Source of the DNA: Nitrogeniibacter aestuarii
GTDB lineage: Bacteria; Pseudomonadota; Gammaproteobacteria; Burkholderiales; Rhodocyclaceae
Direction: 5' to 3'
DNA: 64,000 nucleotides
Assembly (NCBI RefSeq): GCF_017309585.1
Contig: NZ_CP071321.1
Location: 2,418,001-2,482,000 of the forward strand
Made by a program: the position numbers and the translations under genes
The notes under the pieces: generated by a model
What the model was told of the DNA's origin: nothing
The model's database searches: none
Seen by the model: the letters and a program-made list of their open reading frames with translations, nothing else
In this document: positions 10,736 to 19,661 of the stretch, piece by piece
Numbering within the stretch: the stretch's first letter is position 1
Layout of the letters: every line of letters begins with the position of its first letter

Positions 10736-12085
10736 TCAGGCGTGCGGATGGGGCTTGGCCGCTTCGGCAAGCGCCTCTTCGGCGGCCGGATCGATCTCCA
10801 GTTCATCTTCCGTGGTGCCGGCATCCGGGTTGTCGTAGACCGCGGTATCGAGCTGCCCTTCACCCTTGGCGACAATCGTGGTCACCACCGCATCACCGGT
10901 GATGTTCACCACCGTCCGGATCATGTCCATCAGACGATCAACGCCCAGAATCAGCGCAATCCCCTCCACCGGCAAGCCCACCTGGCCCAGCACCATGGTG
11001 AGCATCACCAGCCCCACACCCGGAACCCCGGCCGTACCGATCGAGGCCAGCACAGCCATGCCGATCACGGTCAGATAGCCCCCCAAGCCCAGATCGACGC
11101 CGTACACATTGGCCAGGAACACGGTCGCCACGCCCTGCATGATGGCCGTGCCGTCCATGTTGATGGTCGCACCGAACGGAATGCTGAATGACGCCACCGA
11201 ATTGTTGACCCCGACCCGTTCGGTCACACATCGATAGGTCACCGGAATGGTGGCGTTCGAGCTGGCCGTCGAAAAGGCAAAGATCTGCGCCGGGCGGATC
11301 TTCTTCATGAAGGTGAGGGGGTTGAGCCCGCTGAAGGCCTTGAGCAGCAGCATCAGGGTCACGAACAGATGCAGGAACAAGGCACTCACGAGGGTCAGCA
11401 CGTAGGCCAGCACCGGCACGAACAACTCGATGCCCTGCTCGGTAAAGGTCTTGGCGATCAGGCAGAACACGCCGTACGGCGCGGCCGCCATCACGATGCC
11501 CACCACCTTCATCATGAGCTCGTTCATGTATTCACAGGCTTCTGCAAACTTTTTGGACGACTCACCGAGCATCAGGGCGGCAATCCCGACCACGATCACG
11601 TAGAAAATGATCTGCAGCATTTCGCCGCTGGCCATGGCGGCGATCGGATTGGTGGGCACGATGGCGGCAAACACGCTCCACACGCTGGGCGCCTCCTTGC
11701 CACTCACGCTGCCAACGTCCACCCCTTCCATGTTGAAGCCCGAGCCCGGCGCAATCAGCACCGCGATCCCAATGGCCACCGCAATGGCGATCGCGGTTGT
11801 CATCAGATACAAAGCGAAGGCCTTGCCCCCGACCCGCCCAAGAATGCGGATGTCACCGATGCCCAGCACGCCGCAGATGAGCGAAAACACCACCAGCGGC
11901 ACCACGAGCATCTTGAGCGCATTGACGAACATCTTGCCCACCATGCCGAACAGGCCGGCCACGATGTGCGTATTGATGAACGCAGAGTCGATTTGATTGA
12001 AGATCAGGCCCACCACGATCCCGGCACCCATGCCGATCATGATCTTGGTGGTCAGAGACATCTTTCCGGATTCACTCGCCGCCAT
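10736..12085 (-). CDS. Dicarboxylate/amino acid:cation symporter (DAACS family)
   Basis: A secondary transporter of 449 residues of the GltP/GltT/DctA family. Family motifs are present: the hairpin serine-rich segment FAFSTASSNATIP, the cation site NMDGTA, and the C-terminal GVDRLMDMIRTVVNITGDAV with the Asp/Arg residues that bind the substrate carboxylate and amino groups. The Asp in NITGDAV suggests glutamate or aspartate as substrate, but this is inference. The start at 12085 (MAASESGKMS) has AGGGGA upstream; the longer open frame before it lacks a ribosome binding site. The C-terminal tail is acidic and Ala-rich. Confidence 0.93.
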   Translation of the reverse strand: MAASESGKMSLTTKIMIGMGAGIVVGLIFNQIDSAFINTHIVAGLFGMVGKMFVNALKMLVVPLVVFSLICGVLGIGDIRILGRVGGKAFALYLMTTAIAIAVAIGIAVLIAPGSGFNMEGVDVGSVSGKEAPSVWSVFAAIVPTNPIAAMASGEMLQIIFYVIVVGIAALMLGESSKKFAEACEYMNELMMKVVGIVMAAAPYGVFCLIAKTFTEQGIELFVPVLAYVLTLVSALFLHLFVTLMLLLKAFSGLNPLTFMKKIRPAQIFAFSTASSNATIPVTYRCVTERVGVNNSVASFSIPFGATINMDGTAIMQGVATVFLANVYGVDLGLGGYLTVIGMAVLASIGTAGVPGVGLVMLTMVLGQVGLPVEGIALILGVDRLMDMIRTVVNITGDAVVTTIVAKGEGQLDTAVYDNPDAGTTEDELEIDPAAEEALAEAAKPHPHA

Positions 12086-12384
12086 GAATTTCCCCTTTTT
12101 CTGACCGATCCGACACGCCACCTGCCATGGCATGCCGACAAGAGAATCAATGACTTGGCCCTGTCCAGCCCGGAAGAACGACCCCCGTCGCCCGCAACGA
12201 CCCGACCCTGCCATTGCCTACGCTACCTTGAAAGGTGACAGCCCCGTGACAACAGGGTTCCGCAATGCAGCACGTTTTCAGCATAGACGGAATCAGGCGC
12301 GGTGCTTCGCGGTCGAATCAAGCGGTGAATACCTGGATTTCACCAAGAGGCATGATCACCCCCTGCTCGAACCTGCAGAGGCTT

Positions 12385-12852
12385 CTAAAGCCACCGATCA
12401 GGCTGTGCACGGGAACGGCTCGCTCGATAAACCAGCGCGCTCAGCCCGCCTCCGGCAAGCGACAGCAAAAACCACGCTTCATCGCGACTGCCTGTGAGCA
12501 GAAACCACAGCATGCCGACCCCAAGGCCGAGCAAAGTGCCCACTGCGGTTGCAAAACCGAGCCCCTTTTTCCAGAGCCATGTCAGCCCAAGCCCGGCAAC
12601 AAACATGAGGATCGAAGTAAACAGAAACGCGACAGGCAACCTCACCAGCGTCTGAAGGTGCCAACGAGTGTCAGGCGCCGTAAGGGTGACGTCGGGCATG
12701 AGATCAAGCAAGACCGGGGGTGTCAGCCACAGCGGTGCGGAAAGCCAGACAGCCTGCCCCTTCGCGTCATCCATTGTCGCGACGTGAGTCATCGCGGCAA
12801 TACAGTGCGCGTAATACAGCACAACAAGAAGCAGCCCAAGTCGATTGCGCAT
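12385..12852 (-). CDS. Hypothetical membrane protein (about four helices)
   Basis: I do not recognise a family. The 155-residue product has hydrophobic segments near residues 3-18, 65-90, 95-115 and 120-140, and few charged residues outside the termini. The start at 12852 (MRNRLGLLLVV) has GGAGG 5-6 bases upstream, the best evidence that the gene is real. The opposite strand also has an open frame here, but its translation is a low-complexity Arg/Pro/Gln shadow. The gene is isolated, with about 300 bases on the symporter side and 440 on the imuA side. Confidence 0.6.
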   Translation of the reverse strand: MRNRLGLLLVVLYYAHCIAAMTHVATMDDAKGQAVWLSAPLWLTPPVLLDLMPDVTLTAPDTRWHLQTLVRLPVAFLFTSILMFVAGLGLTWLWKKGLGFATAVGTLLGLGVGMLWFLLTGSRDEAWFLLSLAGGGLSALVYRASRSRAQPDRWL

Positions 12853-13249
12853 GGCGCCCTCCGAAAAACCCGGTCGCGTTTTCACACAGACCGATGACCC
12901 GAAAGAACACTGTCACGCCGGGCAGAGCAGCATCTGCAGTGGCTTTTTCATGGACAGGCATCCGGATTGGGTTGATCAGGCCATCTGAGGTCGCAGCACG
13001 GATGGCCGGCTGACGGGCATGATTGCATTGACTTCAGGACCTTGTCATTTTTGTCGTACCGGCACTGACCACTCGCACTCACAAGACCGGCTTCCTGCGC
13101 CTTGCGGACACTGTCCGAGCATCAGCCCCGAACACCCCTGGAAATAATCACCACGTGCGTCGGCGCATCCATGTGCGTCCACCTGAACACCATGGAGCCG
13201 ACCAAGATCATTCAACCCTTCACCGTGCACGTCGCCCATCAAAAGTGAC
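12853..13249. other. Intergenic stretch without recognisable gene
   Basis: About 400 bases between the small membrane protein and the imuA promoter. I see no convincing open frame with a ribosome binding site, no RNA gene and no strong hairpin. Its right end passes into the LexA-controlled promoter. Confidence 0.5.
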
Positions 13250-13279
13250 TTGACTCTGCCTGAAAGCTGTAAATAATTA
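13250..13279 (+). promoter_or_regulatory. Candidate sigma-70 promoter of the imuABC cassette
   Basis: TTGACT (13250-13255), an 18-base spacer and TAATTA (13274-13279). The -10 hexamer lies inside the LexA box, so repressor binding would directly block RNA polymerase. Transcription would start close to 13286. Confidence 0.6.
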
Positions 13280-13282
13280 CAG
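13267..13282 (+). promoter_or_regulatory. LexA (SOS) box
   Basis: CTGTAAATAATTACAG fits the gamma/betaproteobacterial SOS box CTGT-N8-ACAG exactly, with an AT-rich, nearly palindromic centre. It lies 9 bases before the first imuA ATG, and imuA-imuB-dnaE2 cassettes are classical SOS genes. Confidence 0.9.
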
Positions 13283-13291
13283 CAATGATTC

Positions 13292-14017
13292 ATGCTTTTT
13301 CAGGCCCCCATGTCCACCGTTCAACCCCTGTCGCTCGATGCCCTGTTGACCCGTGCCGATCTGTGGCGCGGGCAGGATGCGGTACGGTCTCAAGGGCCGA
13401 GGGTGGCCAGCGGATTTGCACCGCTCGATGCCGCCTTGCCTGACAAAGGCTGGCCTTGCGGTTGTGTGAGCGAGATTCTCAGTTCGGGGCGCGGCCTTGG
13501 TGAAGTGAGTCTGGTGTTGCCGGCCTTGCGGGCGCTGGCGCCCGAAGCGGGGTGGATCGTGCTGGTGGCGCCCCCCGGGCGGGTGCATGCCCCGGCGTGG
13601 CTGGCGCGCGGGGTTGCCCTGTCGCGTCTGCTGGTGGTGCAAGCCAGCGGACAGGATGCCGCCTGGGCTTGCGAGCAGTTGCTGGGCAGCGGTGCCTTGG
13701 CCGCCTTGCTGGCCTGGTTGCCGGGCAGCCACCCGCGCCAGCTGCGGCGCCTGCAGGTGGCTGCCGGCAAGACCGAGAGTCTGTGCATGGTGTTTCGCCC
13801 CACCTCGGCCGCCCGCCACCCCTCCCCCGCCCCTTTGCGCATTGCCCTCAGTGGCAGCCCCCGAGGGTTGATGGTGGACATTCTCAAGCGTCGCGGGCCA
13901 CCGCTGTCGGCTCCGCTCAATCTGGCCATCGAGCGCCCCCTGCCCTGGCAACGGCTGGCCCGGCGCCATGTCACGCCGACACCGGTGCAGACGCAACCGG
14001 TTCGCGTGGACGCGTGA
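13292..14017 (+). CDS. imuA: ImuA, SOS mutagenesis accessory protein
   Basis: The first gene of the imuA-imuB-dnaE2 cassette, which carries out error-prone translesion synthesis after DNA damage. The 241-residue product is RecA/SulA-like: PLDAALPDKGWPCGCVSEI matches the start of the RecA-type core, and the P-loop region GRGLGEVSL lacks the usual Lys, as is common in ImuA. A second ATG at 13310 would give the proteobacterial-like N-terminus MSTVQPL and a longer leader, so the start is uncertain by 6 codons. It ends in a GTGA overlap region with imuB. Confidence 0.9.
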   Translation: MLFQAPMSTVQPLSLDALLTRADLWRGQDAVRSQGPRVASGFAPLDAALPDKGWPCGCVSEILSSGRGLGEVSLVLPALRALAPEAGWIVLVAPPGRVHAPAWLARGVALSRLLVVQASGQDAAWACEQLLGSGALAALLAWLPGSHPRQLRRLQVAAGKTESLCMVFRPTSAARHPSPAPLRIALSGSPRGLMVDILKRRGPPLSAPLNLAIERPLPWQRLARRHVTPTPVQTQPVRVDA

Positions 14018-14025
14018 GCTCACCC

Positions 14026-15432
14026 ATGGAACCACTCTGGCTTGCCATCCACTTTCATCGCCTGCCGGTCGAGGTGCTGGCCCTGCCAGCCCCGGCTGCG
14101 GTCATTGCTCGTCAACGCATCGTGGTGGCCGACACCCTGGCCGCCCAGGGCGGTATCAAGGCCGACATGCGCCTGGCGGATGCGCTGGCCCTGGTGCCCG
14201 GTCTTCGCCCCCACGAACGTCAGCCCGAGCTCGAGGCCGACGCCCTGTCGGCCCTGGCTTGCTGGGCCGGCAACTTCACCCCCATGGTGAGTCTGGAGGG
14301 CACCGACACCTTGCTGCTGGAGATTGGTGGTTGCCTGCAGTATTTCGGCGGGACAGACATCATTCTGGGACTGGTACGCCAGGGCGCGATCGACCAGGGG
14401 CTGAGCGTGCGCCTGGGGCTGGCCCCCACACCGCGGGCAGCCCACTGGCTGAGCCGGGTCGACCACACCGATGGCTGCTGGGAGAGCCGCCTGGCCGAAT
14501 TGCCGGTCGAGGCCTTGCCTTTGTCACAGGGCGCCCATGAGCGCCTGCACGCCCTGGGGCTGCACACCCTTGGCAAGCTCTATCCCCTGCCCTCGGCCAC
14601 CCTGGGTCATCGCTTTGGCGCCGAATTGCCCGTGCTGCTCGGTCAGGCCCGCGGACAGCTGCCCGACCCGCGCAAGCCTTTCGACTTTCCCGAGCAATTC
14701 GCCCAACGGCTCGAATTGCCGGCCAAGGTGGAACATGCCGAACGCCTGCTCTTTGCCGCCCGCCGTCTGCTGCTGGCCCTGGCCGGCTGGCTGGAAGCAC
14801 GGCAGGCCGGCATCAGCGAGTGCACGCTGATACTGGCGCATGAAGACCTGCCGCCCACCCGGTTGGTGCTCGGCTTTGCCACCCCAACCCGCAACGCCGA
14901 GCGCCTGCTGCGGGTCACCCGTGAGCAACTCGAGCGGCACCAGTTGGCCGCCCCTGCCATCGAGCTGTTTCTCGAGGCCAATGCCCCTCAGGCCCTGGCG
15001 GGCACCAATGGTCGCCTGTTTGGCCAACAGGACGACGGTGCCATTGCCCCGGTGGTGGAGCGCCTGCGCGCCCGGCTGGGAGACGATGCCGTCCATGGCA
15101 TCCGCCCGCTGGCCGACCATCGCCCCGAGTGCGCCACGGCCCCCGTGCGCTGGCCCATCGAGCCCGACACCGGCGTGCCACAACGCGCCCGCCCCCTGTG
15201 GCTTGAAGAACCGCCCCGCCCCTTGCGCGAACGCGCCGGTCGTCCCACCCACTCGGGCGAGCCCCTAAGCCTGCTGAGCCGGGGTGAACGACTGGAAAGC
15301 GGCTGGTGGGACCAGGGCGAAGCCGCTGGCGACATGCGCCGCGACTACTTCGTGGCCAGCACCCCCGAAGGCGCCTGGCTATGGGTCTTCCGCGACCCGC
15401 AGGGCTGGTGGCTGCATGGGTATTTTGATTGA
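14026..15432 (+). CDS. imuB: ImuB, non-catalytic Y-family polymerase homologue
   Basis: A 468-residue Y-family DNA polymerase-like protein that acts as the adaptor linking ImuA, the beta clamp and DnaE2. The N-terminus MEPLWLAIHFHRLPVEVLAL matches ImuB. The acidic catalytic residues of active Y-family enzymes are replaced: the segment corresponding to SxDE is LLLEIGGCLQYFGG. The ATG at 14026 is preferred; a GTG at 14014 overlapping the imuA stop (GTGA) would add four residues and is also plausible. Together with imuA and dnaE2 it forms one SOS operon. Confidence 0.92.
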   Translation: MEPLWLAIHFHRLPVEVLALPAPAAVIARQRIVVADTLAAQGGIKADMRLADALALVPGLRPHERQPELEADALSALACWAGNFTPMVSLEGTDTLLLEIGGCLQYFGGTDIILGLVRQGAIDQGLSVRLGLAPTPRAAHWLSRVDHTDGCWESRLAELPVEALPLSQGAHERLHALGLHTLGKLYPLPSATLGHRFGAELPVLLGQARGQLPDPRKPFDFPEQFAQRLELPAKVEHAERLLFAARRLLLALAGWLEARQAGISECTLILAHEDLPPTRLVLGFATPTRNAERLLRVTREQLERHQLAAPAIELFLEANAPQALAGTNGRLFGQQDDGAIAPVVERLRARLGDDAVHGIRPLADHRPECATAPVRWPIEPDTGVPQRARPLWLEEPPRPLRERAGRPTHSGEPLSLLSRGERLESGWWDQGEAAGDMRRDYFVASTPEGAWLWVFRDPQGWWLHGYFD

Positions 15433-15436
15433 GGCC

Positions 15437-15532
15437 ATGCCCACAGAAATCATCACCATGGAAAACATCAAACAGCGATGTCGATGGCGCCCGCCCGCCT
15501 GCGGGGCCGCCCCCACGGGGGGCCGCGAGTAA
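15437..15532 (+). CDS. Possible small ORF bridging imuB and dnaE2
   Basis: A frame of 31 codons starts at ATG 15437 just after the imuB stop (GAGG immediately upstream) and ends in TAA directly abutting the dnaE2 ATG (TAAATG). A second ATG at 15458 gives 24 residues. The peptide is Arg/Pro/Gly-rich and includes a GC-rich hairpin sequence, so it may be only a dispersed repeat unit that happens to be open. Its position suggests translational coupling to dnaE2. No homology is recognised. Confidence 0.3.
   Translation: MPTEIITMENIKQRCRWRPPACGAAPTGGRE
15503..15524 (+). repeat. GC-rich hairpin just upstream of dnaE2
   Basis: GGGGCCGCCCC, loop CACG, GGGGGGCC forms about 8 G-C pairs with one bulged G. 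It lies 9 bases before the dnaE2 start, in a place where a ribosome binding site would be expected. It resembles dispersed GC-rich palindromic elements of high-GC betaproteobacteria; whether it recurs in this genome cannot be seen here. Confidence 0.45.
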
Positions 15533-18500
15533 ATGCGAGCCTGGGGGCAGTCACCTCCCCGCTACGCCGAACTGCACTGCCTCTCCAACTACAGCTTTCT
15601 GCGCGGTGCGTCTCACCCGGAGGAGCTGGTCGCGCAGGCGGTGAAGCTCGGTTATGCCGGGCTGGCAATCACCGATGAGTGCTCGCTGGCCGGTGCGGTG
15701 CGCGCCCATGAGGGGCTCAAGGAAGTCGCCAGCCATCTGGGTACAACTCCCGAGGCGCTCGACTTCACGCTCATCTACGGAGCCGAGTTCACCCTGAACT
15801 GCGGGCTCAAACTGGTGCTGCTGGCCTGTGATCGGGCCGGCTACGGCAATCTGTCGGCGCTCATCACGCTGGGGCGGCGGCGGGCACCCAAGGGGGAATA
15901 CGTGCTGAGCCGTGGCGATCTGGAGCGCCTGGCGCCAGCGCCGGTCATGCCGGGCTGTCTGGCCCTGTGGGTGCCCCATGACGAAGCGACCGGGGCCGAC
16001 GCCCGCTGGTTTGCCGAGCGTTTTGCCGGACGAGGCTGGGTGGCGGTGGAGCTGCTGGGCGGGCCGGATGATGGTGGCCAGCTCAGTCGCCTGACATCAT
16101 TGGCTGGGTCGGTGAACCTGCCCTTGATGGCGGCCGGTGATGTACACATGCATGTACGCGGTCGCCGCCCCCTGCAGGACACCCTCACGGCCCTGCGCCA
16201 TCGCTGCTCGGTCTTCGAGGCCGGGCACCGCCTCTTCCCCAACGGCGAGCGTCATCTGCGCCAGCCGCTGCGGCTGGCACGTCTGTATCCGTCCGCCCTG
16301 ATTGCCGAGACCGGCCGCCTGATCGAACGCTGCCACTTTTCGCTCGACGAGTTGCGCTACGAGTACCCACAGGAGGTGGTCCCCCAGGGCGAGACACCCA
16401 CCAGCTATCTGCGCCGGGAGACTGAAGCCGGGCTGCAGCGCCGCTATCCTGACGGCGTGCCCGGGACGGTGCGCGAAACGGCTGAAAAGGAACTGGCGCT
16501 GATTGCCGAACTCCAGTACGAACCCTTTTTCCTCACGGTCTATGACATCGTCTGTTTCGCGCGACGTGAAGGCATCCTCTGCCAGGGGCGCGGCTCGGCG
16601 GCCAACTCGGTGGTGTGCTTCGCGCTGGGCATCACCGAGGTGGACCCACAGCGCGCCGCCCTGCTCTTCGAGCGATTCATCTCGCGCGAGCGCAACGAGG
16701 CTCCGGACATCGATGTGGATTTCGAGCACGAACGGCGCGAGATCGTCATCCAGTACATCTACGGCAAATACGGCCGCGACCGGGCCGCGCTGGCAGCGAC
16801 GGTGATCCGCTATCGCACGCGCGGCGCGGTGCGCGACGTGGGCCGGGCGCTGGGCTTCAGCCTGGAGCAGGTGGCCGCCCTGACCCGCTCCATGGCCTGG
16901 TGGGACAAGCGCGACCAGTTGCCCCAGCGGCTGCGCGAAGTGGGGCTGGACCCGGACAGCCCGCGGGTGAGCAAGTGGCTGGCGCTCACCGAGCAGATCA
17001 TCGGCTTTCCACGCCATCTGTCGCAGCATGTGGGCGGTTTCATCATCTCCGAAGGGCCCATCGCCCGGCTGGTGCCGGTGGAAAACGCCGCCATGCCCGA
17101 TCGCTCGGTCATCCAGTGGGACAAGGAAGACCTGGAATCCCTCGGCCTGCTCAAGGTGGACGTACTGGCGCTGGGCATGCTCTCGGTCATTCGTCGGGCA
17201 CTGGTCATGGCCGGGGAAAGACGTGGGCATCCACTGGGCCTCAAGGACATCCCCGATGGCGACAGCGACACCTTCGACGCCCTGTGCGCGGCGGACTCCA
17301 TCGGCGTGTTTCAGGTCGAATCGCGTGCGCAGATGGCCATGCTCCCCCGCCTCAAGCCCCGCCAGTTCTACGACCTGGTGGTGCAGGTGGCCATCGTGCG
17401 CCCGGGGCCGATCCAGGGCGACATGGTTCATCCGTATCTGACCCGCCGCAACGACCGCGCCGCCGCCGAGCGCGAACTGGCCCGCCTGCCGCCACCGGTG
17501 CGCACGGTCCTGGCGCGCACACTGGGCGTGTCGATTTTTCAGGAACAGGTGATGAAGCTGGCCGAAGTGGCGGCCGGCTTCACCCCCGGCGAGGCCGATG
17601 AACTGCGCCGCGCCATGGCCTCGTGGCGGCGCAAGGGCCACATGCAGGTGTTCAAGGACCGTCTGCGCGCCGGCATGGCCGAGCGTGGTTACGATGCCCA
17701 CTTTGCCGAGGCCTTGTGCCGACAGATCGAAGGCTTTGGTGAATACGGTTTTCCCGAATCCCATGCCGCCAGTTTCGCCCTGCTTGCCTACGCCTCGGCC
17801 TGGCTCAAGTGCCACGAGCCCGAGGCCTTTCTGGCCGCACTGCTCAACAGCCAACCCATGGGCTTCTACCGGCCAGCCCAGCTGATTCAGGACGCACGGC
17901 GTCACGGCGTCCGGGTGCTGCCGGTGGATGTCATCCACAGCGGCTGGGAGAGCCATCTGCACTTTGACGGGCGCGAACGCCCGGCCGTGCGACTGGGCCT
18001 GCGGGAAATCCATGGTCTGGCGCAGGCTGCAGGCGAGCGCATCGAAACCGCCCGCCAACACGCGCCTTTTGCCAGTCTGAGCGATCTGGCCACGCGCGCC
18101 GATCTCAGCCGGTCGGAACTGGACCGCCTGGCCAGCGCCGATGCGCTCAAGTCGCTCAGCGGACACCGGCGCGAAGCCCTGTGGGCCACCAGCGGGCTGC
18201 ATCGTCAGGGTGACCTGTTCGATATCGCGCCGCCACAGGAAACCGCTGTGCGCCTGCCGGCGCAATCCGAAAGCGAATCGCTGGTCAGTGACTACGCCAC
18301 CCAGGGCTTCACCCTGGGCCGGCACCCACTCGCCCTGCTACGAGGACAACTGACTGAGCGCCGCTTTCTCAAGGCCAGTGACCTGCTGGTCACCAATCAC
18401 GATGCGCTGGTGCGGGTGGCCGGCATCATCACCTGCCGCCAACGTCCGGGCACGGCCAGCGGTGTGGTGTTCGTGACCCTGGAAGACGAAACCGGCATGA

Positions 18501-18685
18501 GCAACGTGATCGTCTATGCCGGACTGGCCGAAAAGCAACGGCGCGAGCTGCTGGGAGCCCACTTCCTGGGGGTTTATGGTCAGCTCCAGCGCGAAGGTTC
18601 GGTGGTTCATGTGCTGGCCAAACGGCTGGTGGACCTGAGTGAATGGCTCAGTGAAATCAGCACCAGAAGTCGTGACTTTCATTAA
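15533..18685 (+). CDS. dnaE2: Error-prone DNA polymerase DnaE2 (ImuC)
   Basis: The C-family polymerase of the SOS mutagenesis cassette, 1050 residues, the normal length for DnaE2. The N-terminal PHP domain begins YAELHCLSNYSFLRGASHPEEL. The palm domain has the catalytic acidic motif PDIDVDF at about residues 391-397, followed by the finger region and a C-terminal OB-fold (VFVTLEDETGMSNVIVY). The ATG at 15533 abuts the stop of a small upstream frame and has no obvious ribosome binding site, so translation may depend on coupling. The stop is followed by an unusually AT-rich 230 bases. Confidence 0.95.
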   Translation: MRAWGQSPPRYAELHCLSNYSFLRGASHPEELVAQAVKLGYAGLAITDECSLAGAVRAHEGLKEVASHLGTTPEALDFTLIYGAEFTLNCGLKLVLLACDRAGYGNLSALITLGRRRAPKGEYVLSRGDLERLAPAPVMPGCLALWVPHDEATGADARWFAERFAGRGWVAVELLGGPDDGGQLSRLTSLAGSVNLPLMAAGDVHMHVRGRRPLQDTLTALRHRCSVFEAGHRLFPNGERHLRQPLRLARLYPSALIAETGRLIERCHFSLDELRYEYPQEVVPQGETPTSYLRRETEAGLQRRYPDGVPGTVRETAEKELALIAELQYEPFFLTVYDIVCFARREGILCQGRGSAANSVVCFALGITEVDPQRAALLFERFISRERNEAPDIDVDFEHERREIVIQYIYGKYGRDRAALAATVIRYRTRGAVRDVGRALGFSLEQVAALTRSMAWWDKRDQLPQRLREVGLDPDSPRVSKWLALTEQIIGFPRHLSQHVGGFIISEGPIARLVPVENAAMPDRSVIQWDKEDLESLGLLKVDVLALGMLSVIRRALVMAGERRGHPLGLKDIPDGDSDTFDALCAADSIGVFQVESRAQMAMLPRLKPRQFYDLVVQVAIVRPGPIQGDMVHPYLTRRNDRAAAERELARLPPPVRTVLARTLGVSIFQEQVMKLAEVAAGFTPGEADELRRAMASWRRKGHMQVFKDRLRAGMAERGYDAHFAEALCRQIEGFGEYGFPESHAASFALLAYASAWLKCHEPEAFLAALLNSQPMGFYRPAQLIQDARRHGVRVLPVDVIHSGWESHLHFDGRERPAVRLGLREIHGLAQAAGERIETARQHAPFASLSDLATRADLSRSELDRLASADALKSLSGHRREALWATSGLHRQGDLFDIAPPQETAVRLPAQSESESLVSDYATQGFTLGRHPLALLRGQLTERRFLKASDLLVTNHDALVRVAGIITCRQRPGTASGVVFVTLEDETGMSNVIVYAGLAEKQRRELLGAHFLGVYGQLQREGSVVHVLAKRLVDLSEWLSEISTRSRDFH

Positions 18686-18761
18686 AGTGGTAATTTCACT
18701 CAAGCTTGTTCGAGTCTTGCCGTAATCACCTCGATGGGCCAATATTTTTAATTTCTAATCG

Positions 18762-18799
18762 TTTGATTTGTAACAACTAATCGCCGTCTCGCAATCAAA
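18762..18799. promoter_or_regulatory. Inverted repeat in AT-rich leader of the GTPase/roadblock operon
   Basis: TTTGATT (18762-18768) and AATCAAA (18793-18799) form a 7+7 inverted repeat with a 24-base spacer. They lie in the clearly AT-rich stretch 18686-18900, which contrasts with the GC-rich neighbours and must contain the promoter of the downstream operon. I cannot assign clear -35/-10 boxes. Confidence 0.35.
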
Positions 18800-18915
18800 T
18801 GTAAAACGCGACATTTTTTACGAAACAAACGACCGTATGAAGTTAGGATTCGAATCGAACGCACGTCCCAAGCAGACGCGCACACGATGGCAGTCATGAC
18901 TCCAGGCCCGACCCC

Positions 18916-19659
18916 ATGAACCAGGCAAGTCCAAACCAAGCGACCGCAACCACGAGTGCATCACGCCCACTCCGGCTGGGGGCCTATGGACTCAGTGACG
19001 CTATTGTTCGTCATCTTGGTGTTCTGCTGCGTTTTCTCGAGCATCAGAACACCCACCCGTGGCAACTTGTCGATCAGCCACCGATGGATCTTGTCGTCAC
19101 CACGCCAGAAGCGCGCCCTGACTTACCTGCTGCACTGAGCGAAAACGCCATTTCGATCGTCGAATACGGTCGCGAGGCTGACCACGCACGCTCGGCCTAT
19201 GAACTGCCGCGCCACTTCCGCTCCAGCCACCTTGAAGATGTCTTGAGGGTAGTCGAAGCCGCTGTGGGCGAACGTCAGGTCAGCCCCGCGCAGGCACCGG
19301 TTGCGAAAAAGCCCCCGGCAATCGAAACGAGACCGAAAGTCGAGGTGGCTCCCATCGCCTCGTCCAGCCTCTTCAGACTGCTTCGGTGGCCCCCGGCGGC
19401 CATCGTGCGGCGCGATCCGGTCAGAACCCGGCTGGCATCCATGCTCACTCGCGCCCCGATCAGTGTCGAACAGATGGCGACTCGCAGCGGCCAGCCGGCA
19501 CAGGTGTGCCTGGATTTCATCCACGCCCTGCAGTCCGTCGGACTCATCGAAACCACCCAGCAAGGACAGCTCGAACAACAGCCTGTCCCACGACAGCGAA
19601 AATCACTCGCCGCGGGCTTGATCAGCAGCCTGCGCCGACATCTCGGACTGGCTCGATAA
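18916..19659 (+). CDS. Unknown protein with receiver-like and winged-helix-like parts
   Basis: A 247-residue protein I cannot name, the first gene of the GTPase/roadblock operon. Residues 20-118 have an alternating strand/helix layout ending LPRHFRSSHLEDVLRVVEAA, which resembles the last strand and helix of a response-regulator receiver; the phosphoacceptor motif is not evident. A Pro-rich linker follows. Residues about 170-220 (RLASMLTRAPISVEQMATRSG, then a second helix) look like a small winged helix and resemble the core of the protein at 21559-21867. In conservons the DUF742 protein (CvnC) is also winged-helix-like, so this may be its counterpart. The GTPase starts 2 bases after its stop. 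Confidence 0.75.
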   Translation: MNQASPNQATATTSASRPLRLGAYGLSDAIVRHLGVLLRFLEHQNTHPWQLVDQPPMDLVVTTPEARPDLPAALSENAISIVEYGREADHARSAYELPRHFRSSHLEDVLRVVEAAVGERQVSPAQAPVAKKPPAIETRPKVEVAPIASSSLFRLLRWPPAAIVRRDPVRTRLASMLTRAPISVEQMATRSGQPAQVCLDFIHALQSVGLIETTQQGQLEQQPVPRQRKSLAAGLISSLRRHLGLAR

Positions 19660-19661
19660 CA

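Noticed and set aside
12265..12897. A plus-strand frame of 210 codons opposite the small membrane protein
   Set aside because: It lacks a ribosome binding site and reads as a basic, Pro/Gln-rich shadow; the minus strand has GGAGG and a hydrophobic protein.
16097..18325. A 742-codon open frame antisense to dnaE2
   Set aside because: Same cause; no domain is visible and the plus strand has a complete DnaE2.
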